From Epiperipatus broadwayi (taxonomy: Eukaryota > Onychophora > Udeonychophora > Euonychophora > Peripatidae), in the NCBI GenBank assembly GCA_028023455.1, contig JAQFVV010000455.1, forward strand, positions 248,001 to 312,000: a stretch of DNA of 64,000 bases, given 5' to 3'. Shown piece by piece: positions 34,611-47,396 of the stretch (positions within the stretch are counted from its first letter, which is position 1; the number at the start of each line of letters is the position of its first letter). The notes beneath the pieces are model-generated. The model saw only the letters and a program-made list of their open reading frames with translations, did not search any database and was not told the origin of the DNA. A program made the position numbers and the translations under genes.

Positions 34611-36484
34611 TTTTATTTTCAATGGAAGAAAAAATTGTTTCTCATTAGAGCATTTGTTTGCAGTTCTTCAAAAACATAAATTTAAAAACAAATCTAATAC
34701 AAAATATCAACTTTGCAAATAAATAAGAGAGTAATAAATAAAAGACAATAGAGCAAAGGAAAGATTCTAAATAATGACAAACAAAAAGAAAGCAATTGAT
34801 AGAGGATAGCTGTGGTTTGAAATTATTTTAAATATGTATTTGAATAATTTCTGTGAAAATGTATTGAAATAAAACTACAATGTAAACATTATATTAGTAA
34901 AGAGAAATAAATATTAATAATCTTACATTAAAGAAATCAATAAAGAAATTAAATGGCAAATTTATTTGCAAATTATTTAAAAGACACTGCTAAATATAGA
35001 TAGTAAGGATTTTGCACTTGTTTGAAAAGGCTGTTGATTGTTTCAGTAGCAACATTTATGGAATGTAATAGAAATAAAAATCTGATTTTTTTCAAACTGC
35101 AAAAATGACATTTTTTACCATTAACAAATGCAAGAAAAAATAATAACACCACAATTTACTGATATAAAAGCTTGAAGGGTGAATAATGAAAAGGTTAAAT
35201 AAATCTAACATAAAGGCATTAGCACATTTTTATTTAAGAATGTTCTATAAAATTGTTAAATTATCATGAGACTGAGCAATATGTTCTTCATTTTTTTAGA
35301 TATAATACAGTAGACTATCCTAAAAATATAACTTTGATGATTAATTGGATGAGTGAAATAAATGCATATTTCAAGATTCCCTGAAAGAGTATTTTAACTT
35401 GAGCATAGTTTTCATGGGGGAGGATTTTGATTGTTTTCATTAAAGAGATAAAATGGAAAGTGTTACAAAAAGATGTTAAAATACAACATTGCAAAATATT
35501 AAATAATCAAGTTAATGGATCAGTATTTTTATATGTATTTTGTAGTTCACTAATTGGGTTGTATAGTCATTGCAAAATATATATCTGGATTATTATTACT
35601 TATCTCTAAGTGGTTGGAGCTGCTGCTGAGTTATTAAAATTAACATTTATTCAAAATTTAGCAAAGTTTAGATTTACAATGAGGAATAACATCTATTCTG
35701 AACTCTGAAAAAAAAAATTCACAAACCCAAAAACACCTGAAAAGCAATTACTTTGGATGTGCTTAACCTGGCAATAAAAATCGTGAGGAATAAGTAAACA
35801 AAATAACTAACAGAAAGAAATACAAAATAAAGATAAAAAATAAAGATGCAGATTCTCTCCAACCTTAAGAAGGATTATGAAAGATAATGAAAAGTGTATT
35901 CGATAGTTAAAACAAAATACAACTAGATAAATCTCTGAACAATTCAATTCGAACTTTAAGAAAAAACGCTGTTAAGTGACGTGCATCTGATAATACAGAT
36001 CTTTTCTTAAAACTGATTGATATGAAAATATTACAAATTTACCTTACAAAACTATACCTTAATAATTGATAATCACTTTTTATAAACATAAATTATTATA
36101 TATTATTTTACTTTCAAAATAAATTCTTAACATATATTAAAGATCAAATAGGTCTAAAAATTATGAGATAGCGCGCATGACTGATTCTCTTTTTTTGTAA
36201 TTCATTCAATTTTTTCTATTCACAAGAAAATTCTTATTTATAAAAATTACAATTAAATCTCGTACAATTTAAACAGGTTTGGAGATATTTTTTAAAAAAC
36301 TAATTACTCTTAATATGCAATCTGATCCAAGCAGGAGTCTTTATTTAAGTGAAGCCAAACATAATATTAAATAATATAACTATAAACTAGTTAAATGTAA
36401 TGATTTTAACTAGTAAAGTGGAACCTTATAAGCAGTCATGCGAACATAAATATATAAATACAATTATAAATAGATACATACATA
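34611..36484. other. No recognisable feature
   Basis: AT-rich DNA without convincing frames or repeats. The 35427-35609 open frame is unremarkable. Confidence 0.5.
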
Positions 36485-37495
<1,011 letters not shown>

Positions 37496-38814
37496 ACTCT
37501 CTCTGTTCATAAACAAACAGAAATGAGTAATGAAATTACATCTGTAATAGCTTTTTGGATAAAAATATTACTTAATTTTTTAATAGTTTCATAAAGTTAA
37601 GTAAAAATGTCATTCAAATAACACCCTAAAAATAACATTTTATGGTAGCAATTACATGACATCATTAAGTTTTTTTATAAGAGAATGAAAAAAATAATAT
37701 CCTAATTAAAAAACATAACAATCAAATTTTGCAATTACACCTATTTTCTGACTGACATTACATATAATTTTGACAGATCAATTTTCTTCTAAAAGTAAAA
37801 TGAATTCATAGGAAAGATGGGGTTGTAAATACCTCACTTTCCTATAGAAATAAATATTTAATAATTTTACAAAAAAAAAAGCTTATATAAAAAATAAAAA
37901 ATATATTTTTCTGTTAACATTGCATATATATATATATGCAAAGAATCTGGAAGTTATAATTGACTATTTATTAGTCTACTTTCAGAACAGGTTATATTTG
38001 TCTGATTAATGAGGTTTATTTAATTATTTGCATTATTAATCTCACACTATTTAGCTAAGTTGCAATTTCTAGTGTCTATGTAAATATATCAGATCATATA
38101 TAAAGGTGGTATCATCTTTAGTTTTAAAGAAAGTTGCCTTCATGGCAAGTTAAAATTTTTGATAGTTTAAGAGTTGATTATTATTATATGTATTCAAATA
38201 CAGAAATTACTTTATTTTAGCAATGAGTATATTTTCTGTTAAGAATAAATTTCATTTTTTTGTTTTGATGTACTGACTACTACTGACATTTAATCATAAT
38301 AGCTAACTGTTAAAATCTTAATTGATAAATAGTTTTAAAGTATGTTACTCACTAAATAATCAAACTTTCATGAAAGGTTTTAATGTTAGTGATCTAAATA
38401 TACTTTGGACATTTAATACAAAAAAGCAGTGCCATTAATTGAAATGACATTTTGCTCTTCCATTTTTTGTTCATCTCATCATTGTCACAACTGTCACTTT
38501 GAAAGCTTGAACTTGCTACATTTAATGTTCTAAAACCTACTGCACTTGGAATACTAGCAACTTTCTGCAGCTGACTTGATCACCAAGACTTCAGATTTGT
38601 CTTTTTTGACAGCTAACAAAACTCACTTCAACTTTCTGTCAGATATTTCTATTTTCTCTTCTATAAATTACATGATATGTATTTCTATTTTTGTATTACA
38701 TGATGTCAAAATATAATCCTAATAACTATTTTTATTGTTTTGTTCTACCATATATATAATATTTTTTGCAATACAAACATTATTCATATACTTGAAGTTT
38801 AAATGTCATATAGA
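37496..38814. other. No gene; shares a loop motif with the 57.7-kb palindrome
   Basis: aagttataattgactattta and ttagtct followed by gaggtttattta at 37950-38020 also occur in the loop of the palindrome at 57710-57794. The rest is unrecognised AT-rich DNA. Confidence 0.5.
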
Positions 38815-39180
38815 TGATTTCAACACACACTTATAAGCTCCTTTCAGTTATCTACTCCATCTCATACAACCAATATACATGACCACACACATGTGAAAAA
38901 AATAAACAATCTCCCAATATAAATATTTTGTGCTGAACTAGAACCCTTCAGTTACTTCAGTTCATCATCCCCCCCCACACACATATATATATATAATCAG
39001 TCATCATCCCCCCCCACACACATATATATATATAATCAGTGCTCAGTTTATATTAAGATAGCAAATTTTCAAACTTAAATAGATAGGCTTCAATCCACAC
39101 CACTCCCCAACTCCTCACCCATCCATACTATTGAAAATGTGATGGTGGTATACCCAAATCCCTTGTTGATGCCAATATTA
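38815..39180 (-). repeat. SINE-A copy, minus strand, with 39-bp tandem duplication
   Basis: Reverse-complement SINE-A landmarks are present in order: aagctcctttcagttatcta, gaactagaacccttcagtta, gctcagtttatattaagata, aggcttcaatcca and ctattgaaaatgtgatg. A 39-bp unit containing eight C's and cacacacatatatatatata is perfectly duplicated at 38962-39000 and 39001-39039. Confidence 0.75.
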
Positions 39181-39185
39181 TATAT

Positions 39186-40070
39186 ATAATAGAAATTCAA
39201 CTTTATAATACTAGCCAAAAAAACAAAATTTTACTAAAATTCTTTCACAACCACGGTTTCATCTATTAACTTATAGATCTTTTCAAGTAAAATTCAACTA
39301 AACATACCACCTGTATATACCAAACAAAATAGTATTTCCATCATTCACTTCAAAATCTAACTTCCTTCCAACATCAAAGGATGTCTTCATGAGATTGATT
39401 GCCTCAAATTCAAAAAAAAATTATCATCAAAGTTTTTTTTCACTCTTATTTTCAATTCACTTTTCTCATCAAAGATAACCTCTGTATTGTCAAATAATAT
39501 TTTATAACCTGTATTCAGTTCATGAATATAGAAAGCTGAGTTATGATATCTATTTTTAATTCTATTCTTATGAACTTTAACTCTTTCATGAGACTTACTT
39601 TACTCTAGCCTTTATAAATTTTATGATTTATAAACTACACCAGGAATAAATTTGCCATTGTTATAAAATTTATATAATCATGAGTAAATTGACTCTTAAT
39701 AACAGAGTTAAAAATAGATATCATAACTCAGTTTTATATATTCACAAACTGAATACAAGTCAAAATATGTTTGACAATGCAGAGAATATCTTTTATGAAA
39801 AAAGTGAATTTAAAAAAGAGTAAACTTGATGATAAAATTTTTTGAATCTAAAGCCACCAATCTTATGAAGACATTGTGATGTTAAAGGAAGGTGGACTTT
39901 GAAGTGAATAATGGGAAGGCTATTATATATATATATGTATGTATTTGTATTGTATGTTTAGTTGAATTTCATTTCAAAAAATCTATTTTTTAATAGATTA
40001 AATAATGGTTGTGCTAGAATTTTAATAAAATTATGTTTTTTGGTTAGAATTGTTATATAAATTTCTATTT
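39186..40070. repeat. Imperfect ~885-bp palindrome
   Basis: The left arm, about 39186-39636, and right arm, about 39655-40070, mirror each other. Pairs include gctgagttatgatatctatt/aatagatatcataactcagt, gacaataatattttataacc versus its counterpart, gatgtcttcatgagattg/aatcttatgaagacatt and ccaaaaaaacaaaattttac/aaaattatgttttttgg. The loop is about 18 nt. One half-unit recurs at 2479-2725, so this is a repeat family and not a unique structure. Confidence 0.8.
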
Positions 40071-40859
40071 TATTTATAATTACTAGTATAGAATTAAGCA
40101 GTATTTAAGTTTTATATATACATAATAAAATGTAAATATGTTCTTATTTCATGGTTTCTATTCTTCTACATAGTACTCATATATTAAACCAACATAGGCC
40201 ATGAACAAACATGTTTCACATGCATTAAGGTAAGACAAATGGATACTCATGTGTGAATGATGATTATTATTTTATTTATTTCAATCATTCTTTTTCCTTT
40301 CACACTTTGACATAAAGCAAGTGAAATCTTAATATAAACATGCTTTAAACCTCTGATTTAGAGATAGTGATATTGAGGGGACTTAGAACAGCTAATGAAG
40401 GGAATTTTTTTAAATCTGATCCTGCGAGCCTTGTATTATCATATTTTACAATTCAGAATTTCATTACTATATAACATATACACATTTTATCTAAATAATG
40501 AGCTAAAGGAGAATATTCAGATGCTTTTATTCATAATAAAATCATAATAAATTATGATCCTCATTTTCTGGTGGCTGTAAAAATCACAGAATGGGTTATT
40601 ATGGATCTAGGCAATCAATAACTTTTATTTTACTTCCTGCATCTATATATGTCTTTAGAGTCAATCAATATTGTGTGAAGTGGACAAATTATTTTAATAA
40701 GACTTAATACATTTTATGAAAGATAGAAATCGTTTGGAAAGTAGACAAGCACTTTTCTATAAAGGCCCAACTAATAGGAAATACAAGAAAAATGAAGTTT
40801 ATCATAAAGCGAAGATGAAAGAACTTCATTATGGAGATTGATGTATATTAGAACCAGTG
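40071..40859. other. No recognisable feature
   Basis: AT-rich DNA; no frame or family recognised. Confidence 0.5.
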
Positions 40860-41285
40860 ACAAGGATCATTCAATTTAATGAAATACACTAAATGCAAAT
40901 AACTTAGGTTTTTGCCCCAACAATTTCTTGTTGCGATAAAGTAGTAATAAATAGGTTGAGCATTTTTAATCAGATTAAACAAAATACTTTAAAATGGTTA
41001 TGGAAGATTTTAATGCCAGAATTTAGGAAGGACTAAAAAGATAAAATGCTGCAGGTAAATTTGGTTAGGCAGACACAAATGAAAGTGAATATACCTATGG
41101 AGTTTACAGAAAAGAAAATTGTATATTATAAAACCTTAAGCAAAGTAAATATGGAAGTAATAAAATAAAATTATCACTGAACTAGATTGTATTTTGACTA
41201 ATAGAAAATATCTATTGCAAGACTGTTAATTGCTGAATGGATTCAACACAGGAAAGGATTATTAACTAGTGAAATATAAAAAAAA
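40860..41285 (+). mobile_element. RTE LINE endonuclease fragment
   Basis: The frame around 41000 reads MVMEDFNARI, matching the G-D-F-N-A-K-I-G endonuclease motif. It is followed by AGKFG and NESEYTYGVYRKENCIL, the usual G-K-x-G...N-E-x-G-x-x-L..F block. Next comes ELDCILTNRKYLL (for x-I-D-Y-I-L). Stops interrupt it and no RT follows directly. The same LINE type is at 23595-26455. Confidence 0.65.
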
Positions 41286-43485
41286 ATGTTAGCACAAAGC
41301 TAGAAATATAAAAGCTATCAACAAAGTCCATATATACAGTTGATATTTTTCAAATAATGAACTAAGATATGAAGAAGACTATTGGGTAATCACTCTCAGC
41401 TATTTTTAAAAGTTTGAATATAATAAAAAATATTGTGTTTGCTTTATGTAAAATACATAGATTACTGGAAAGATTTCTGAAAAGGACTGTTTGACAATCG
41501 AAACTGTCGGCTATTTTTGGAAGTTTGAAAATAATTGAATAACATTTTTGCATCCTATTAAGAGCATAGAGAAGGGTGTGTTGGTATTGCTTGCTTATAT
41601 TAATACTACAAAAAATATAGGATACAAAAGCAAAAACTCAACAGCAAACTTTCAATTGAAACAAAATGTAGCATAAAAAGAAAGAAAAAGAAATGGAAAT
41701 ATTTAAAATTCACCCATTTACAAGGAATTATGTGTTTGGAATTGTGTAAAATATATAAAAAAGAGTTATTTATAATATAAAAAATATAGTTGTGAAGATG
41801 CACAGGAAACTATAGCAGGAAGAAAAAGTTTTAAAAATATAAAACAGCATCACAGAATTGGGATAAAAGTTGTTTCAGCAATAAAAAGAAAATATAAGAG
41901 TATTATTACTAAAGAAAATGCAAGACAATGTGAATCACATGATTGATTTTTCTTTACAAAAAGAACTGTATATCCAGTGTGTTCTAGTGATAAAATGACT
42001 GTTTCTTCAATATAGCTGAAGCACCATCTCTAAATGGCATGTACTTTGTACCAACATAGTTTAGCTATTGACTCAGTAATTTTAAGATGCTAGCATGTCC
42101 AGATTCCAATTTATGACATGAAATGTGATAGGGTGTTTCAATTTTTTGATGATCACCACTAATGCCCTTCTTGCTACCACAAAATCTTTCAATCTACTTG
42201 AAAACATTTGCAATTTTTGGTTTTACTGCTCTGTACAGGTTGAATCATTTCAAACATTTTGTTAAGTTTTGACCCACTTATGCAAGAGTCTATCATGGCT
42301 GAAGGTACAAACTCTGCTATCATATTTTATGTTGTCACTCATAATCCAGATGTGCTAGTACTTTAAAAAAATTTTAGACACTAGCTGAAGTGTCACTACT
42401 TAACACAAATATTGATTCAGAGATGGCTCTGCAAGTAGCTTGGGGAGAGAAACAATCAGCAGTCTCTTTTTTACTGGCAGAATAAAAAGCAAAATAGGAC
42501 CTACAATTATGCCATCTTTTAAAATACCAAATATTTCAAATAAACAGGACAGGTGCAATTAATTTTATATAGAATAAAAATGCTCCAATAAAGAATGGAA
42601 TTACTATTAAAGTAATACTAAATGTCAATATTATAAAGATAATTACATGATTATAAGTATAATTAGTAACGTTGATATTAGAAAGGATTAAAGTAGAAAT
42701 TACAATGTTATAAAATCACCAAAACTAGTCCAGAGAAAACTTTGGACTTCAATAAAATAATAAAAAAACATCAGATTTAACTCTCCAGAACTATGGTACA
42801 TTTAATTGCCTTCCCTGGTGAGACTTTTTTTAAGCTTTCAGCTTTGGCTTTTAATATTAAACCATTCTTTTATTTCAAAATTAAATAAATTGAACTTGAT
42901 TTGGTAGTGATATATATTTGCAAATAAAATAAATTTTAAAAATTCATATTTGAACATGGCAAAAATTGAAAAAATGAGATCTTAATAACAACAAAAAATG
43001 CTGTCATCATTTAATGCTTAGCAGAGCATAGTTATTTCAGAAAATGAATGAAATCTTTTTAAGTGAAATATGGATTTAAAATGTGAATGAAAAAAAAATC
43101 ATCACTGATAAATATATCAAATTTTTCTTTAAAATATTAAAATTAATTTCTAAATTTTAAAATATCTCAAATTAACTTAATACAGTGTCTGTAGTGACAT
43201 ATTAGCTATTATTTTCATAAGTTAAAGTAATATAAATGTCATGGTTCTCTTTGTTAGTATTATGCTACAAGTTATTCCTTTCTATTCTTAAAAATAAAAC
43301 ATATATGTATGAAATAAGTGTGCAATAGGGTATTCTTTTCATTTTTAATAATCATTACTCAATTATTGTGTAAAAATAATCACAAATCTTAATAATTGTT
43401 TTAAAAAATACAATTACAAAATGTATCTCAAAATAATCTCACAAATAGTTAACTTTATATATTAGTCTATTTCCATCATCTAATA
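41286..43485. other. No recognisable gene
   Basis: The first part may be decayed LINE linker. The segment 41990-42480 is less AT-biased than its surroundings but has stops in all frames I followed and matches no family I can name. The minus frames at 41362-41553 and 41606-41803 look like chance. Confidence 0.45.
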
Positions 43486-43629
43486 TAAGTATTGAAGGTC
43501 TTTAAAAAATTAACTTCATTTAAATATTTCAAATACACTCAACTGTTACTAATATCACACAGATTAGTATATGCACAACATTTCAAGAAGTATTAATGTT
43601 CTCTCTTATTCATGTGTTTTTGGCCTGAC

Positions 43630-43735
43630 CAGTAATAGCATTAGCATTGTAATCAAATCTGGATCCTTAGATTCTTGAATACTAAATTTTTAGATAATAG
43701 TCTAACCAACTGAGCCATCCTTCTAAAAGCAACAG
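43630..43735 (-). other. tRNA-like segment in PLE tail, minus strand
   Basis: The complement contains ggatggctcagttggttaga and agatttgattacaatgc. The A-box-like part is the best preserved of the four copies in the window (gctcagttggttagac-type). Confidence 0.6.
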
Positions 43736-43879
43736 TCAGTAAAAATTTCATATACTTATCTATGAGGTTCCTTCTGATTTTTCTATTTTTTAAGAGCAAA
43801 GTTGATTAGTGGTTTCCATACATTATGTATAGTCACATTAGGTTGACTTTGGGGTTTTTCATCATTGTTATGTGAGTGG

Positions 43880-44110
43880 CTTCTTTAAATATTCTTCTTT
43901 GTATTTTTTCTTCTCTATCCAATATTTTTGTATTTACCCACTTAATATATGTTTATTGGTACATACATGGTCTGCTACCTTAGGCACATCTGTTTTCTCT
44001 CTTTTAATTATCAGTTTGTGTTTCTGAAATCACTTTTTCAATGGGATGACTAGTCTCAACAATATATGTTCTTACACATTCACCTGGTGTTTCATAGATT
44101 CAGTTTTTGC
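43880..44110 (-). pseudogene. PLE GIY-YIG endonuclease remnant, minus strand
   Basis: Read on the minus strand across frames: ETPGECVRTYIVETSHPIEK, with the YIG-E position read as YIVE, then KILDREEKIQRRIFKEAT. It follows the RT remnant at 44440-45415 in the usual PLE domain order. Confidence 0.65.
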
Positions 44111-44439
44111 TTTTTAGCATTTCAAGTTTAGGCTTTGTAGATGTTAGAAATTTCTCATAGTGTGGTGTGGTTCTTTAATGTTGTTCTGATGCTATATTGA
44201 TTTTAGATTTTTCTTAATTTTTGCATTATTTTTGGTAGGTATGAATATAGTACCATATCAATATTTGTTGATTTTTTCTTTTGATGGTTCTTTTTGTTGT
44301 CTATTTAAGATTTTCTTAATAACAGCTGATGTATAAACATTTTTACAAGAGTTTGTTCTATATAGATTTTTTTCTTTTTTTTTTCAAATTGCTGGTTTCT
44401 GAATAAATTTATTTTGCTTGGTTCCTTAGTGATAATATA

Positions 44440-45415
44440 ACTTCATGTTTTGTGTTTCTGGTATGATTGGATGTATATGCTAAGTATTTTTCTGCATGTG
44501 TGGATTTTCTGTAAACTGTAATTTTTATTTTGCCATGATGGAGATTTGTCACCCAAATATCTAAGAATGCCAATTTTTCTTTTTTCTGATTCTAACATGA
44601 ATTTAATTGAAGGATATATGTTGTTGATGTGTTGCCAGAAAGTTTGTAGTAATGTTCCAATATGTGGCCATACAACAATTGTATCATCAACATAGTGAAG
44701 CCAAATTTTAGATAGATATGGAGTAGTCTTTATGATTGTAATTTTGAGTTTTTCCATGTAAGTATTACTAATCAGGTGGCAATGATGAACCCATAGTCAT
44801 TCCTTGATTTTGTTGGAAGAATTCTGTGTTGTATTAAAAGTATGTTGTTGTTACACAGAATATTAATAGTTCTATTATACTATCATTAGTTAAGAGTTGT
44901 TCTGGTTTGTAAACTATTATCATCATTTAATCTTTTTCTTACAATAGACAATGCTGCTTCACATATTACAATTTATGAATAAACTTTCCACATAAAATCT
45001 TACTAGTATGTCAGTTCTTGATTAATTCTACAAACTGTCTAGAATTCCTACAAAGAACTGGATCTTGTATGTCAAATTACTAAGAACTTTGAGAAGAACC
45101 CTTGAGAAATTTTGGCAAGGTGAATTTTTAGAACTAACAATGGATTTTATGTAGACCATAAAGTTGAGGAATTTTGCTGAAATATTATGTTAGTTTACTT
45201 TTTTCTAATGCTTGTAACTTTCTTTCTGTACTTGGTATCAGATTTTTCACCATTTTTCTACATTGGCCTGCTGAGAGAAGTTCTTGTTCTTTGTTCTCAT
45301 AATCAGTTGCATCCATTACAAATGTTGCAGTGCCTATGTCAGCAGGAAGAATAATTATAGGATTTATCTAATTTGAGAGATTTAATTGCTTTCCTCTCAT
45401 TATAGAATATATTTG
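44440..45415 (-). pseudogene. PLE reverse transcriptase remnant with intact YVDD
   Basis: The open frame at 44443-44757 reads KIWLHYVDDTIVVWPHIGTL and LQTFWQHINNIYPSIKFMLE, the Penelope RT active-site block (R-Y-V-D-D-T-F-V-V-W-P-H then H-L-N..H-P-x-I-x-F-T-x-E). Upstream, other frames give LLTNDSIIELLIFCVTTTYF and FFQQNQGMTMGSSLPPD (for Q..G..MGSPLSP). The catalytic D-D pair is present, but frameshifts and stops upstream mean no product is possible. Telomerase-like RTs of this class act with the GIY-YIG domain encoded just downstream. Confidence 0.85.
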
Positions 45416-45759
45416 ATTTCAATTTTTACATCCAATCACACCAGAAACACAAAACATGAAGTTATACTATCACTATGCAAAAGAGCAAAAGAAATTTGTT
45501 CAGAAACCAGACATTTGAAAAAAATAAATATCTATATAGAATAAATTCTTATGAAAAATGGTTATTCATCAGCTGTTATTAAGAAAACCTTAAACAGACA
45601 ACAAAAACAACCAACAAAAGAAAAAAAAACAATAATTGTTACAGTAGTGTATCCTTGCCTAAATAGCAGACAAATTAAAGAAAATATGCAATCAGTATAA
45701 CATCAGAACAGCTTTCCAAAGCCATACCACACTACAAGGAATTCTTACATCTACAAGCC

Positions 45760-46010
45760 TAAACTTGAAATGTTGAAAAGCAAAGATTCCATCTGTGAAA
45801 TACTATGTGAATGTGGAAGAATGTATATTGGTAAGACTAATCATCCTATTGGAATCCAATTGCAAGAACAGAAACTGATGATTAGAAAAAAAAGCAGGTG
45901 TGTCTAATGTAGCAGATTATGTACATACCAATTAATATATGTTCAATTTGGAAAATACAAAAATATTGGATAGAGAAGAAAAAATAAAAAATTTAAAGAA
46001 GCTGCTCATA
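45760..46010 (+). pseudogene. PLE GIY-YIG endonuclease remnant, plus strand
   Basis: Near 45800 the frame reads SICEILCECGRMYIGKTNHP, with cysteine pair and YIG-K/T intact, then I-G-I-Q-L-Q-E. VADYVHTN and YWIEKKK-type sequence follow with frame changes. It is the best-preserved GIY-YIG core of this PLE family in the window. Confidence 0.75.
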
Positions 46011-46164
46011 TGATAATGGTGAAAAACCCCATGTCTCAATCTAGGATGACTATAGATAATGCATGGAAACCACTAATCAACTTTGCTCTTGGGAAAAAGT
46101 GGAGAAATCAAAAGGAACCTCATAGATTAGTATATGAAATGTCTACTGACTGTTGCCCTTGGAA

Positions 46165-46242
46165 GGATGACTCAGTTTATTAGAGTGCTACCTTAAAATT
46201 CTGTATTCAAGAATCTAAGGCTCCAGGTTCGATTCCCATGTT
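46165..46242 (+). other. tRNA-like segment with perfect B-box in PLE tail
   Basis: tgactcagtttattagagtg resembles an A-box, and ggttcgattcc at 46226-46236 is an exact pol III B-box consensus, 38-40 nt downstream. The element continues directly into the hammerhead-like motif at 46271. It could be a captured tRNA-derived SINE head or the source of one. Confidence 0.7.
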
Positions 46243-46270
46243 AATACAATCACTGGTCAGGTCAGCAACA

Positions 46271-46308
46271 CCTGACAAAAAGGGAAGAATAATAGCTCCC
46301 AAAACATT
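46271..46308 (+). other. Hammerhead-like motif in PLE tail
   Basis: cctgacaaaaagggaagaataatagctcccaaaac keeps C-U-G-A and a ggga/tccc stem, but A9-side and G12 positions differ from the hammerhead consensus. attgttcatatactaacctg follows, as in the other tails. Confidence 0.35.
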
Positions 46309-46799
46309 GTTCATATACTAACCTGTCTGTTATTATTAACAGATTAAATGTATTTGGATATTCAATACTTACCATCTTTACAAACATTCTGGAATCTCAC
46401 AAATGGTTTTAAAACTGACTACAAAGAAATAAATCAATCGAAAGTAAGAAGGTATTGCTAACTTTTTAGCTTTGCCCCTTTCAATTTTTTTTTTAATTTA
46501 ATAAGTCAATCTTTTACAACAATATGACTTTTTTTTTTTTAAAGTGCAATATCTAATTAGATTGCAATAAAAATGTAATTTTTAAAAAATGATTATATTT
46601 TTTTCTGGATTTCTTTGAGCTTCTGTGATGAGGTTCCATATAGTTAATCATGTTTATAGCACAAATAGATAACTGATGAGTAATGAGAATATTTATAGAA
46701 GATTTGTAAATTATAAAATACGTTTTGATTTTATAAGCATTTCAAACCCCATGCAGTAATTAAAGCTTTGGACTGTCAAGACATAGATTGGTAGCAAAG

Positions 46800-46995
46800 T
46801 TTTTTGCCACATAATAGTGCCACCTAGTGCAAGATTTAGTAATCAATTAATGCTTGAAGGTTGTGGATCATAATCCCTATTATGTGTTTTTCCATCCAAT
46901 ATCTTCAGAGTTTTAGCTTAAAGTTTTCATTAGTGAGGAGGCTTGGATTTGGAGGCAGTACATCTGGATCATTTTCTACTGGTGATTCTATTTCT
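46800..46995 (+). mobile_element. Old FB1 fragment inside RTE LINE
   Basis: taatagtgccacctagtgca, agtaatcaattaatgc, cattagtgaggaggcttgga and gcagtacatctggatc follow FB1 left-arm order. Only one arm is present and divergence is high. Confidence 0.6.
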
Positions 46996-47180
46996 CCAAA
47001 ATGTCTTATAATAGTTTTAGGGGAAAAAATTTATGGATTAAAATGGAAAATTAAATAAATAAAAGAATATTTAATTCATCTATATTTCATAATCAATATA
47101 GTTGTTTTACCAAAAAGTTATTCGGAAATTCAGGAATACTATTATAAAAGTAATGGAATAAAGGGGAAAAGTAGGATTAA

Positions 47181-47396
47181 AACAGGCAAGACTCTCCATA
47201 CAATAGTGCCACTCAATGCAAGCCAGAGTAATCAATGGATTCCAGAAGGCTTGTGCATAAAATCCCTATCTAGTGTCTACTCATACACAAGCCTTCTGGT
47301 ATCCATTGATTACTCTGGCTTGCACTGAGTGGCACTACTATTACAATTGTGAACAAGCATAAAAAATCGTGATCATATGATGTTTAGTGGTTTAAG
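47181..47396. mobile_element. Foldback element FB1, compact copy
   Basis: The arms, about 47198-47265 and 47284-47342, share aatagtgccactcaatgcaa, agccagagtaatcaatgg, aggcttgtg and their complements around a ~20-nt loop. A 12-bp direct repeat, AAGTAGGATTAA, flanks it at 47169-47180 and 47397-47408. The flanks join seamlessly as RTE sequence. This is the cleanest boundary evidence for the family. Confidence 0.85.

Larger units (their letters stand above)
43486..46385. mobile_element. Head-to-head PLE hairpin, ~2.9 kb
   Basis: 43486-45415 is a minus-strand PLE with RT, GIY-YIG and tail. From 45425 the plus strand repeats the linker, GIY-YIG, tRNA-like, hammerhead-like and terminal parts. The segment aaacatgaagttatactatc at ~45450 is the complement of sequence at ~44430-44455, and both ends carry the same terminus. 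The ~970-bp arms therefore flank a single RT-containing loop. Inverted terminal arrangements are known for Penelope elements. Confidence 0.75.

Noticed and set aside
46165-46242. Functional tRNA gene
   Set aside because: A and B boxes are present, but the acceptor stem does not close, the box spacing is long and the segment recurs in the same place in PLE tails.
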